From assembly GCA_001662425.1 (NCBI GenBank), contig BDDC01000071.1, positions 71,008-104,148 of the forward strand: DNA of 33,141 nucleotides, read 5' to 3'. This stretch comes from Chlamydomonas sphaeroides (taxonomy: Eukaryota; Chlorophyta; Chlorophyceae; Chlamydomonadales; Chlamydomonadaceae). A program made the translations under genes and the position numbers. Shown piece after piece: positions 20,901 through 31,720 of the stretch. The first letter of the stretch is position 1. Every line of letters begins with the position of its first letter. Under the pieces are notes generated by a model that made no database searches, was not told the origin of the DNA, and worked only from the letters and a program-made list of their open reading frames with translations.

Positions 20901-23367
20901 CACGTGGCGGGGAGTGCATCATTGAAACGCGTTGCCCATGCAATCGACACCCGTGTTTCCTGAGCACGGTTGGCAGGCTTCCGTACCGCGGCCCAGGCAT
21001 TAAACCCGCCACCACGCGCCGCCCTCCAGGCCCTGCTGGCGCTGGGCCGGCCCGACGCCGCTCTGGCGGTGGACCGCGCCCGCGCGGGCTCTGGGGGCGC
21101 ACCGGCCGCTGCCAGCCTGGCGCAGGCGACGGCGCTGATGGACGTCCGGCTCAGGTGCGGCCGTGCTCAATCTCATGCCAGACGAGCAATATCCGTGTGT
21201 TGTTTAGGGTCGAGGTAAGTGTGTTGTGTGTGTTGTGTCAGCTGCCGACGTCTCTGTCGTGCCGAGCGGCCTACCGCGGCCGATGACCCCGGCGCGGACC
21301 AGCAACTGCAAGCGGGTCGGAGCGGGGCGTCAGCGGCGCGCGCGCGGCCCGGCCGCACACCACCACGGCTCTCGCATGTCGTACCTCTCCGTGTCCTGTC
21401 CCTCGCTAACTTCTATTCGGAGTCGCTTTGCCAGTTCGCTGCTCCCTCGGTGCAACCCCCTCGGTACGTGCCAACTAACCCCCACAGATGCGGTCTCATG
21501 ACGGAGGCCTTCATGCTGCTCCGCCAGCACACCGCCGCCCTCGCCGAGCGTGCCGCCGCCGCGGCGCCGCCGGGCGGAGGCGCCGCCGCCGCCGAGGCGG
21601 AGCTGCAGGCCCACACTCGGGCGCTGCTGCTTCACCTGGGCAACTGGGCGGCGGCGGAGGACGCCAAGGGCGTCGCCGCCGGCTCGTCGGGCGGTGGCTG
21701 GCTGCACCGCCTGACGCAGCTGCCGCTCAGCGCGACGGGTGCGATGGATAGGGTTGGGCGCCTATATAGATATCTGTAGAACATGTTGGTGCAGCTGAAC
21801 GTTTAGTATCCCGTTTGGGAGTGTGTATGGAAGCGCAGGTCCAGCGTGACAACCGTATTTCACCTGTAAGGACACCGCCACACGGAACCCCTAGCGGTGG
21901 CGCGGCATGCCGACCCAGCCCTGTGCCCGCCTGGTGCGGCCCCATCCCCATGCTCGTCCCGCAGAGGAGGCGGTGCTGGTGTCGTGGCTGGGCGACCGCA
22001 GCGACTCGGGCGGCCCGGGGGCGGAGCTGCTGCCGCTGTTCTTCTTGCAGCGCGGCCGCGTGCCGGAGGCGCTGCAGGCGTGGCGGAGGTGGGGCCAGGC
22101 GGGGGCAGGCGGGGGCGGACGACACGAACCCACGCTCCCGGCCGTCAGCCTCGGAGCCCCAATCATATACACACATGCCGCATCGCCCGTTTGCCCCTGT
22201 CTGCCGACGCCCCTCATCCTCTCTCTTCCTGCGCCCTCGCCCTCGGCCCTACCCCCTCACACCTCAGGTGGGACGCCAAGCAGGCCGCGCTGGCGGCCGC
22301 CGGCCAGACCCGCTCGTCCCTGTCGGACCTGCTGCAGCTCACGCTGGACGCAGCCGGCGAGACGCTGCCGGCGCCACTGCAGGCGGCCGTGGTGCCGGCG
22401 CCGCCGGGCGTGGAGCCGCTGACGGCGCCGCTGGGGGAGCTGCTGGCGGCGGCGCCGGGGCAGGTGGGGACCCAGGGGTTGGGTGCGGTCGCTCGCTCGC
22501 TCGCTGCCGTGGGGCCGCCGGGGCGCTGCTGCTGCTGATCGCCAGCTTTGCACAGCGAGTTCGAGGCCATGGGGGGCCGCCGCAGGCTGCAGCTGGCGGG
22601 CGCTGTCAGCGCTCACCATGCGGCCAGCACACATGAGACGCATCCCTGCTTGCCTGCTACGCACGACCGACGCGTCACTACCCGCGTTGCGTGTTACTCT
22701 AATACTGTCATTAAGAATGAACACACGCGGGCCGTGTTAAGGTACCTGTTTGTGAACACAGGGTGGCAAGTTGGCGATTGGTAGAGCTGCTGTTGCAAGC
22801 GATGACCCGTGCCTGCTGCCTGCCTGCCCCCCGCCGCAGGGCGCCACCGGCGTGCTGGCAGGGCTGCACCAGCAGGCGTCCAGCGACCAGCCGCTCGCCT
22901 CGCTGCCCTTCCACGGCACCCAGCCGCCGCCACTGCTGTGCCGCGTCGTGCCGCTGCCCAGCCAGCGCGCAGCGGGGCCGCCGCCGCCCCAGCAGCAGGC
23001 GCCGCCGCCTCAGCAGCCGCTCGGCGCCGCCGCTGCGGCGGCGCCAGCCGGCGGCGATGCCTCGGCGGGCCCGCAGCAACAGCCCTTCGTGGCGATGTCG
23101 CTCATGCTGCCGAGCTCCGCGCCCTTCCGGGCGCCGCCGGGTACGCCGGGGCCCGATGTCGCCGGCATGTTCCGCGGGTCCGGCGGTGGCGCTGGCAGCG
23201 GCGGCGGTCTGGTCGGTGGCGGTGGCGGCGGCGGGCTGCTCTTCAGTGTGGGCCCCACCGCTGTGGCGGCGCAGGGCGGCGCCACCGCAGGCGCGGGCCT
23301 CGGCGGCGGCGGCGGTGTGGCGGCGCTGCGGGGCTCAAAGCGGGCCAAGACGCATGAGTGGATGTGA
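17917..23367 (+). CDS. HOS1/ELYS-like protein (nuclear pore or ubiquitin-linked), RING not seen
   Basis: Eleven exons: 17917-18473, 18623-18677, 19226-19372, 19715-19846, 20297-20480, 20698-20789, 21030-21154, 21488-21738, 21965-22088, 22268-22463 and 22840-23367. All are in phase, giving 796 aa. Segment order matches plant HOS1 after its RING: RYLAVFDAALAGGLGCWILD, DPLDAYLLDGSFVKAWAQ, TLDWCARHGL, ALSLSGAYPASSLPHMLTTL, then the ELYS-like block with ALLALGRPDAALAVDRAR and RLRCGLMTEAFMLLRQH (about residue 431 onward). The C-terminus is Pro/Gln/Gly-rich and ends in SKRAKTHEWM. Plant HOS1 is an E3 ligase and nuclear-pore-associated mRNA-export factor; ELYS is an animal nucleoporin. Here the protein starts just before the HOS1 core, with no Cys/His RING in exon 1 or in the 500 bp upstream. 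ATGs at 17917 and 17935 are both possible starts. Arabidopsis HOS1 is about 927 aa. Confidence 0.75.
19402..19461. repeat. Degenerate ATGTC/TTGTC pentamer repeat in HOS1-like intron 3
   Basis: About a dozen imperfect copies of a TCATG/TCTTG-type pentamer lie just inside the intron that follows exon 19226-19372. It reads as a decayed simple-sequence repeat. Confidence 0.7.
20074..20121. repeat. Three perfect copies of a 16-bp unit in HOS1-like intron 4
   Basis: CCCACACAGCTGCAAG is repeated three times without change, followed by a partial fourth copy. The unit contains the palindrome CAGCTG. It lies in the 450-bp intron between exons 19715-19846 and 20297-20480. Confidence 0.85.
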
Positions 23368-24404
23368 TGGTGGAGGGTGGAGGATATGAGGGCGGAGGAT
23401 GGAATATGTGAGGGTGGAGCGTGGATAGAGTTTGGGGGGCGTGGCGGTGGGTGGGGGCCCTCAGGGTGAGCGGCGGGGAGCAGGCGCTGGCTGGCTGGCT
23501 GCTTGCGGTTCAGTGCGGGGCGCTGCCTTGGGAGGTGGGGCAAGGTGTAAGCGCGTATGCACCGAGGCAGAGGCAGGAACTTGGATCCAACGCGGGGCTT
23601 GACCGGAAGTCAGGCGCCAGAGGATCGCGAATTCCAGCTTAACCCCACCGCCCATAGGCGCTGGTAATAGTGTGTGCCTTGGGCAACTTTGCGCGTCCGC
23701 GGCCACCGGCCAGTCCAGCGTGGGAGTCAGTGGAGGGTACCTGAGACATCCAAGAGAGGGCGCGCGGACGGGAAGAGGCGGAGGAGGAGACCACCGGCAG
23801 CGTGAGCCCAGGACGGGGCCGCGGCCAACCCGCCACCGGCGAGCCGCAGCCGCCCGGCCTGGGCGGCGCGGCGGCTATCGACATGCTCCACCAGCAGCAG
23901 TCAAAATCTGCACTGGGCTGCAGGCTGCCTTGCCCGACGTGTTTGTTAATTATTCATGGCTCGTCCAGATGACATGCATGGTATCGAGGGCCGTCCTAAC
24001 CGCTGCAGCTTAGCGGGCATTCGGACATAGACACCTGCGCTACACGCCGTGCCCAGGCGGTGTCGCAAACTTAGGACGGTTGGCGCGAAGGCGACTTCAT
24101 TTTCGCCGTAAGCCGCCGTTCATGACTAGATGGCTCTCAACGTGTGCCGTATGACGACACATAAAACGCGCGGTGTCAATAACGCAGGGCGCGCTCAGCC
24201 TGTCTGCATGTCGCGTGCAGCTGCCTGCCGGAAACTAATCCTTTCCGGAGCGCACTGCAGCAATACCATGCAGCATCTTCGACGCGAACTGGACCTTGTT
24301 CGGGCCCCCGCTTGATTGTGGGGCGTGTTCATGCGCAAGCGACCTCAACTCGTTTGTCCCTTGACTTCCTCCCCTGCTTGCGGCAGTCGTTGCCACGAAG
24401 CGCC
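23368..24404. other. HOS1-like 3' UTR and protease-gene upstream region
   Basis: The first 60 bp after the stop codon are a degenerate purine-rich repeat (GGTGGAGGATATGAGGGCGG-like units). TGTAA at 23546-23550 is a plausible poly(A) signal, giving a 3' UTR of about 200 nt. The rest holds the promoter and 5' UTR of the metalloprotease gene. No other gene is supported. Confidence 0.55.
23546..23550 (+). terminator. Probable poly(A) signal of the HOS1-like gene
   Basis: TGTAA, the usual volvocine polyadenylation signal, lies about 180 nt after the stop codon at 23365-23367. Confidence 0.5.
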
Positions 24405-27400
24405 ATGACAGCTGCCATCGCCAACATGGGCGTTGCCGTTGCGCTGGTCGCTCTGCTCGTAGTCGGCGTGCCGCTATGCGGTGGGTTCGGCACCGTTGCG
24501 GGGCACGCCCCCTGTCCGCTCAGTCGGCATCGCTGAACCCCTAGCGCATCTCCCCGTCCCGACCCGCGTAGATGCCATCACCTTCCGTCCCATCTACGCG
24601 CCGCCCCGCCGCGCGCCTCCGCCGCGCTTCGGCGAACCCATCGCCCTCCTGGTACGTGATGCACGTACGCCCTAGCCACCAACTCACGCCACGCCCTCGG
24701 CCGCTGCGGCCGACACTCCCGCCCACCGCCGGCGACCGGAAGCGCAACCCAGCCTCACGTTGCTGGTGCAAAAGCCCCACCCAGCGCGGGCTCCACACAA
24801 CCCATTCTGAACAAAACTAACTTACTTGTCGCTCCCCGGGCTACTTCCCCCCGTGGCCCAGCGCCGGCACCCCCCCCACACACACGCGCACTCGGTGCGG
24901 TACCAACATGCCACCCTGTCGCCTGCCTGTCCCCTCCGTCGCCTTCACGCCGCAGGGCCGCTTCAACACGCGCGACACCCACAAGTCGCTGGTCTTCGTG
25001 CTGACCAACGAGGAAGACGAGCTGCCCTATTACCTGCCGGAGCAGCCGGTGGACGAGGGCAGGGAGCCAATCAAGGACGGGTCAATCATTTCCCTGGTAC
25101 GAACCCGATCCTGGGTTCTCGAGATCCTCGACTGCGTCTTTGGCTCGCCCGACGTTGGTCCCGCAGACTCTGGCTACCTTCCTTGAGGCTACACACCCCA
25201 CCGACCGCCACTGCGGCTGAGCCAAGCGGCCCATGCGGCCCCACGCGTCTTGTTGTCGCCCAGCCCGCCCTCCGACGGACTGCTGCGCCGCAGCCCAACC
25301 CGCCTTCCGCGCATGCCATGCCCTCGCTCATGCCCCCACACTGCACGGGCACCCCACTTGCGCTGCCCACACACCCATCCCCCTTGCCCCTACCCCTGTG
25401 CCGCCCGACCCGCCTTCCGCCCAGACCTGCACTCCGCTGACAGCCGGCGACCGCCGCTGCGCGCTTGTGGCGGACCTGGGGGTGGTCCGGTCCGCTGCGC
25501 CCGTGCCCTCGTCCAATGTTGTGATGCGGCTGCTCGTGCTGGTGGTCTCGCTCAGCGGCTCCTGCACCCATGGCAACCTGCCGGTGGGTGGGCAACACGG
25601 CCAGCCGTGATTGGTGTGTCGATTGTCGCCGGGCATGCTTGTTGCCCGGCCGCGGCTGCAGCATATCTATCTGCGGGCTCGACCTCGTGCTGCTGATATA
25701 CACCCGTGACCTGCTCTGTTGTAGCTAGGGGCGCGGCGCAGGGTAGGCACCTGTCTCACAACACCTACGTACCCCGAACGTGCCTGCCGCCGCGCAGCCG
25801 GCCACCGTGCAAAACGTGTTCTTCGGACCCAACGGCCACGCCACCGCGCTGCGCAACTGCTCGTACGGCAAGATGGTGGGTACGGGGTGCGGCAGCGCGG
25901 CAGCTTGGACACCCAGCAGGGCGAGGCGTTGGCCTTCGTGCTGACGGATTGCCGTACCCATCTTGCCGTGAATGCAGGTGTACGACCAATCCAAGTCGAG
26001 GGTGAGCACGGTCGTGGACGGGTGCTTTGAGGGTAGGGTGTCGGCGCGGCTACCCTGTCCCTGCCCTACTGCTGTGGCCAGAAGCTGTGCGAGGCCGAGC
26101 TGGGCGGTGACCACGGCATCCCCAGCACGTAGCCCGGCCCACCATCCCGCCGTGCTCCAATCAGGCGTCAGGCGCCGTCTGGCCGTGCCCTGCCGTGGTA
26201 TGTTGTGCCATGTCGTGCTGTGCTGTGCCGTACGCCGTGCTGTGCTGCCGGCTGCAGGTCCTGGCCGTGACCATCCCCTGCACCGGCGCCATCCGCTCGT
26301 GCACTAACTGGGGTGTGGACGACCTCACGATCGCGGCCAAGGCGGCGGCGCGGCGGCAGATCGGCGCCGGTGAGGCACCGGCCCAGCGTAGTAGGCGTGC
26401 CCGCATCGCATAACGCCGGCCTCGGAGCGGCACGCGCCACACGAGAACCTGCTGTTGCCCTCTGGCATCGCGCGTGAGTCTCAAGACCAGGCCGCAGCAG
26501 CGCTGGCCGCTGGAGGTGCGGCGCCCGGCCCTTCGGCGCTGGCCCGCGCCGCCCTATGCCGCAAGGGCGGCAGGGGGCCTTTGAAAAGCGCACGACGCGC
26601 GCCGAGGCCCGACGTGGTTGGCCTCATGCTGCGCCTCCTGCCGCCCTCCTCTCGCCGCCGCAGCCGTCGACACGCAGTTTACAAACTACGCGTAAGCGAG
26701 CTACGGGGTGCGGCTAGCTCGCAGGGGCATGCAGGTCGTCAGCAGGCTTGCGAGCAGGGGCGCTGGCTGGCGGGCGGTACTGGCGGGCTGCTCGAGCCCC
26801 GACCTGCTTGAGCCGCCAGCGCGCCCACCCCACCCCACGCTCGCGTGCTGTGCCCTCCCGGCCCGCACCAACTCATGACCCCCGCGCCTCGTCTGCCTCG
26901 GCCCCTCGGCCCTCATCCCTCACTGCCCACTGGCAGCATGATCATGCCCTCTGGCATCCAGTGCAATTGGCTGGGCCTGGCCGACATTGAGAACGTCCAC
27001 ATCTGGCTGCCGCCCATCTCCCAGGTACGGCAAGCGTGTACGGCGCGGAGCCCCGCCAGGCCGCGACACACGCACGCAGCTGCCGTGCAGCTAGCAGTAC
27101 GGCGGCTGCGCAACTATAGGCAGGTGGTAGAGCCTCGCCAGCTGCCGGGTTGGGGCCGCAGTTGTCGGGAGGATTGGAGGAGCGCATAGGCGGCGCCATG
27201 ATTGGTGAATCTATCTGGGGCCTGTCGTGCTGATGGTGTACGGATCTGCTGCGCGCGTGACGTGCAGTCCGCATGCGCCCGGCGCCCCTCGCGGCGTGCA
27301 TGCAGGGCCTGTACAACAAGGGCACGGTGCTGCAGGAGATCCTGCACAACTACGGTGCGTACGAAGTACGGAATCAAGATATGTGTACGGGACACGTTGC

Positions 27401-30400
27401 AGCGCGCGCCGCACACGTTGCACGGCTCAGTGCAGTGGCGCGGCCGCGGCAGGACGCACGCACGGCCGCCTCCCCAAGCTGCCTGTGCGTGTTGCACCTG
27501 CCGTACCCGTCTGCACGCTGTACGACATCCCGCCAGGTGTCGTACACGGCTGGCGCAACAACACCGAGTACGACGACTACTCGACCTGGTGCGCTGAGTG
27601 GCGGCATTGCACACGGCAGCGGAATCACACGCGCATCTATCTGTACATTGCGGGGCAGCGTGTCCGTGGCGGCAGCTAGGTTGCATGCATCGTGCCCATG
27701 CCCTGTCGCCATCCCCTTCCCATCGCCCCCATCACAGCATGGGCTCCGGCCCCTCCTGCCCCTCGGCACCCGAGCTGTGGCGCCTGGGCTGGGCCTCACC
27801 AATCGCCACTCTCGACGCCACCAACCTCCCCGCCGGCGTCATCAAGACGTACGACCTGCCCGCCACATACCTGGGGCCCACGGGCGCGTACGTCAAGATC
27901 CGGCCCACCTGGATGACGGGCACCAACGGCGAAAAGCCGTACACCAGGTACTGCGCCGCGCGCTGCCGTACAGGTCGTCGTACGCCCGTTGACGTACAGG
28001 GCCGGACAGTGGCTCCAAGCTGCGACCCACTCAGCTCTGCCTGCCTGCCTCGCACTGCCGCTGGGGGCGCAGGAACGTATACGTCTCGCTGCGCGCCCGG
28101 GGCAGCGGCGACAAGGACCTGCTAAAGCAGTTCGACAAGAAGGTGTGCGACAAGCGCGCTGTGCGCTCATTCCTATGCTCGCGCCACTCGCTGGCGCTGG
28201 CTGGCCGGCACTTGCGCTAGCTGGCCGTAGGCTGCGGCGATAACGGTCCCCCGGGGCCCACAGCGCGCTTGGCTCGGCCAATGACCCTTTATTGAGACGG
28301 CGTGCGTCGGCTGCCGTACATTACAGTGCCGCACCCGCCGCCGTACCCTTGCCGTACAGGTATCCATCCACAGCGCCATCGCTCGCATCGACAACAACTT
28401 TCTGGTGCGTGTGCCCTGGCGCTACAGCTGCAGCGCTGCCCACACACACACACAGATACACACACGCACGGCTTCGCTTCCGCTCTGGCGCAGTGAACTG
28501 CATTCCCTCTCCGCACGGCCGACACGCCACTCCACCCAGGGCAGGCTGGGCCTCGCCTCCGCACTGGCGCATCTAAACGCATTCCCTCTGCGCACGGCCG
28601 ACGCGCCACTCTACCGGGGGCATGCTGTGCCGCGTGTGGGGTTCTTTCTCCTGTACACCTGAAGACACACACACGGCGTGTTACTTCAACATACAAATGA
28701 ACACACGGCACCGCAACACCGCATCACATGCTGCGGCGCTCGGCTGCTCGCCGCTCGCAGCCCATCCGCCCACCAACGCCCACCTTGCACCCAGGCGCAC
28801 GAACGCCATGCGGCATGCTGCTGGCAAGCACGCCGGCGCCCTCTCCCTCGCCCTCTCCCAACGTGCGCACACGCACACGCCAACCCCAAACCCCAAACCC
28901 CGCAGGCCTCTGGCGAGCCGCGGCCCACCATCCTGGCCGCCCTGCCCCCCTGGAGCTCCATCGACCTGCCCGACTTCAAGCTGGCCGTGCGCACGCTGGG
29001 TGCGTTGGGCGTGCTTTGGGCTTGCGTGCGGACGCTGTGTATCCTCGCTGGGGCCGGGCCTGGCACCCGCTCCTGCCTGCCGGCGCCCCTGCGTGTCGGG
29101 AGCCCATCCAGGCCCCACGCTGCCCCGTGCGGCAGCCGCCCTGGTGCTGATGAGCTCTGCAGTCCGCAGCCGTGTGCGCCGCCCTATGGCCAGCAAACCC
29201 GGCCTCGCTGCCGTCGCCCTGGGCCCTGCTTGGTCCTGCCGGTTTCCCCCTCGCTCGCCCCACACGCACACGCGCACCTCCCTCCTTGCCTCGACCCCTG
29301 CCGCCCTCGTGCAGCCGCCTCCAACAACGGATCCCGCATGACGGTCAAGGTGTGCCGCTTCCGGACGGCCACCAGCGAGTGCGATGAGGCGCAGCCGGCC
29401 GGAGGTGCGGCCTGGGGCCCCGGCTGGGTGCCGGCTGCTTGCTGGGGGCCCGGGCCGTGGTTGCGCTGCTGGCAAGGCTCTGCTCGTGTTCGCTGCCGCC
29501 GGCGGTACCTCACGCCGTGCACCGGCCACCGGGCAGCTACACAGACCCCCTGGATACAATGCGCCCCGTCCCCTGCCGCCCTGTGCCGTACGCCGGCCTG
29601 TGACGTACACCCGCAGCGTACTTCAGCATGTACGAGTACGATGGTGAGTGCGGTGGCGGCGGATGGATGGGTGGTTAAGCGGGGCATGCTCGCTTCGTGA
29701 CGCGCAAAAGCGGGCTCGGCGCATCCCCGCCAGCACCCAACCCCACGACGCCCGGTGCCCACCCTCAGTCGACTTTGCACCGCCGCTGGACCAGTTGTAC
29801 GGTTGCTTCGGGTCCATTGACGTGGCCGGGGACCCCCTAGACGTCATCACGGACGTCATGACCATGGCCGACTGCCAGCGCGCTTGCAACCTCAACCTCG
29901 ACTGCGGCGTCGCTATCCACCAGTCGCTCACGCGCAGGTGGGTGGCTGGGGGCAGCGCCGGCGGTTGGGTTCGCGTCGGGCTGCGGCGCGTGCAGTGCTG
30001 GGCGGGCTCGGCTGTCCGCTCCGTGGTTGGCGGGCTGGCGTCAGGCGCCTGCGCCAGCCCCGCGGTTTGTGGGACGAGCTGGCGGCACCGGGCAGGGTCC
30101 CTTACCCCGGCCGCGGTTTGGTAACTGCGACAGCAGGAGGAGGACGTGGCGACCAGGCGTTCGCATCGCAGGGCCCGCCCGGCAGCTGCCCAGCGCGAGG
30201 GCACGTTGCCGCCACACCCCAACGCATGCTGTGTAACCGCCTCCTTTCTCCATACATGCATGCCATGCTCTTTGTCCCCGGCTCCCAGAAGCCCGGCTCC
30301 CCATACCCATGCCCTCTTGGCACCTGCCCCAACCGCCCGCCCAGGTGCATCCTGCGCTCCAACCCGCTGGTGGGCCGCGAGGGCGCTAACGGCTTCAACG

Positions 30401-31720
30401 ACACCATCGACCGAGCCTGCTTCACGGAGCCCAACAACGGTGAGCAAGCGAACCTCCCAGCATCACCGTAATCGGTTGGGTGCATCCGTCAGGGTCCGGT
30501 CCTAGCTAGGCTAGCTAGGAAGGCCCGCTATGCACCGGGGCTGCTTGGCTGCAACGCGACGACGCCCCCCTGCCATGCCGCTGTTGCCGTGTGGTATGGC
30601 CTTCTGCCGCCACGTGGCTCGGCGCTGCCGTCGCCACGCTGCCCGCCGCTTGCCCCGCTGTGCGCCCTCCCACCCTTTTATTGTAGAACCAGTGTGGAAG
30701 TCAGTGAAAGGAACCCTCCCTCCCTTCGCAGGGCCGTACCTGTGCCTGCGTAACACAGTCATCCCCGGCCAGTTGCTGTACAATCCGTACGACGCGTCCA
30801 TTACCCGCTGCGAGGCCGACTGCGTTAGCGAGTGAGCGTCTACGGCGTCACAAGCATACAGGCATACGGGTTTACGGCGACAGCATGCGACACGAGCTCA
30901 TGCTGGCGTAGGAGCTGGGAGTCCGGCTGCGGGGCGCGGTTCTATTTAAACGTCAACTGGCACGCTGTCGCGAGCTCCGCGTGTGTTGTTGCAGCTGTGG
31001 CTGCCCGTCTGGCGCACGTTCATCTCTGCCCCTGCCTTCCCCTGCCTGCACGGGTATTTGCAATTGAATGGCGCATGCATGCCCGTACGACTGCCGTACA
31101 CCCCCTGCAGCTCGTCCTGCTGGTACTTTATGACGAGCGGCACCAAGTGCAACCTCATGGGCCAGGCCTTCCTGGTATGTACGGCAGCGAGCGACACGGA
31201 TGGAGTTCGTTGGCGGACCGTCATCCTTTCGTACGCACTGGGGCGGGCGTACGAAGAAACGGTCGGGGCCATGCAGGCTTGCAGACGTGTGGCATGTTAT
31301 CTGATGGCACAAGTGGTCAGCCCGAAGTCAGCCCCAAGAAACGCAAGATTTTCCGCCCAGAACCCCATCGCACGACCCACCCCACCCTTCCACCCACCAC
31401 CACACGTAGTTCCTGACCTCGCTCGGACACTAGTTATTGACTTCGTTCTTCCTATTTACTGCAAACATGTACGTAACCTCTTCGGTACAATCCCGCCGCG
31501 CCCTCACCCCGGCTGCCAGGGCCCCGCCTACCAGAACGCCGCCGCCAACCCCAACCCCGCCTTCGCCTACACCTGCATCTACATTGGCAGCGACCTGAAC
31601 GACTTCTCCCTCGCGCGGCTGCCCACCACGCCCCCCGGCGCCGTGCGTTGGGTGACCCCGCCCCCCGGCGCCGACCTCTACACCATGCGCCGCCGGGGCG
31701 CAATGGAGGACGAGGCCTAG
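24405..31720 (+). CDS. Gametolysin-like secreted metalloprotease (peptidase M11)
   Basis: Twenty-two exons, all in phase, giving 683 aa: 24405-24480, 24572-24651, 24956-25096, 25425-25583, 25798-25875, 25978-26001, 26258-26369, 26664-26691, 26937-27024, 27306-27354, 27537-27588, 27738-27947, 28073-28142, 28360-28404, 28906-28999, 29315-29404, 29617-29643, 29769-29937, 30345-30439, 30732-30831, 31111-31174, 31520-31720. Residues 1-26 form a signal peptide (VALVALLVVGVPLCG). The catalytic region includes PSGIQCNWLGLADIENVHIW and the metal motif QEILHNYGVVH (272-282), with Gln in the first His position, as reported for volvocine gametolysin/VMP proteins. A Met-turn, YSTCMGSG (Met297), follows. 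From about 485 a Cys-rich region (YGCFGSIDV, ADCQRACNLNLDCGVAI, then PYLCLRN to YTCIYIG) looks like two PAN/apple-type modules that may bind matrix glycans or proteins. Family role: digestion of cell-wall or extracellular-matrix glycoproteins during mating, hatching or wounding. The module calls are less certain than the protease call. Confidence 0.88.
26183..26250. repeat. Degenerate TGTGC/CCGTG repeat in protease intron 6
   Basis: Irregular 5-bp-period repeat of TGTGC, CCGTG and TGCCG units running almost up to the 3' splice site before exon 26258-26369. Confidence 0.6.
28441..28466. repeat. CA microsatellite in protease intron 14
   Basis: Interrupted CA run (14 bp, then GATA, then CACACAC) in the intron after exon 28360-28404. 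Confidence 0.8.
28472..28629. repeat. Two imperfect tandem copies of a 79-bp unit in protease intron 14
   Basis: Copies at 28472-28550 and 28551-28629 share blocks such as CATTCCCTCT and CGCACGGCCGAC at a constant 79-bp offset. They differ at scattered positions, so the duplication is not recent. It is intronic and does not affect the coding frame. Confidence 0.8.

Noticed and set aside
22540..22640. Possible extra exon (HSEFEAMGGRRRLQLAG) in the HOS1-like gene
   Set aside because: The CAG acceptor before it does not keep the frame with the preceding exon and no matching donor was found; joining 22463 to 22840 directly is in phase.
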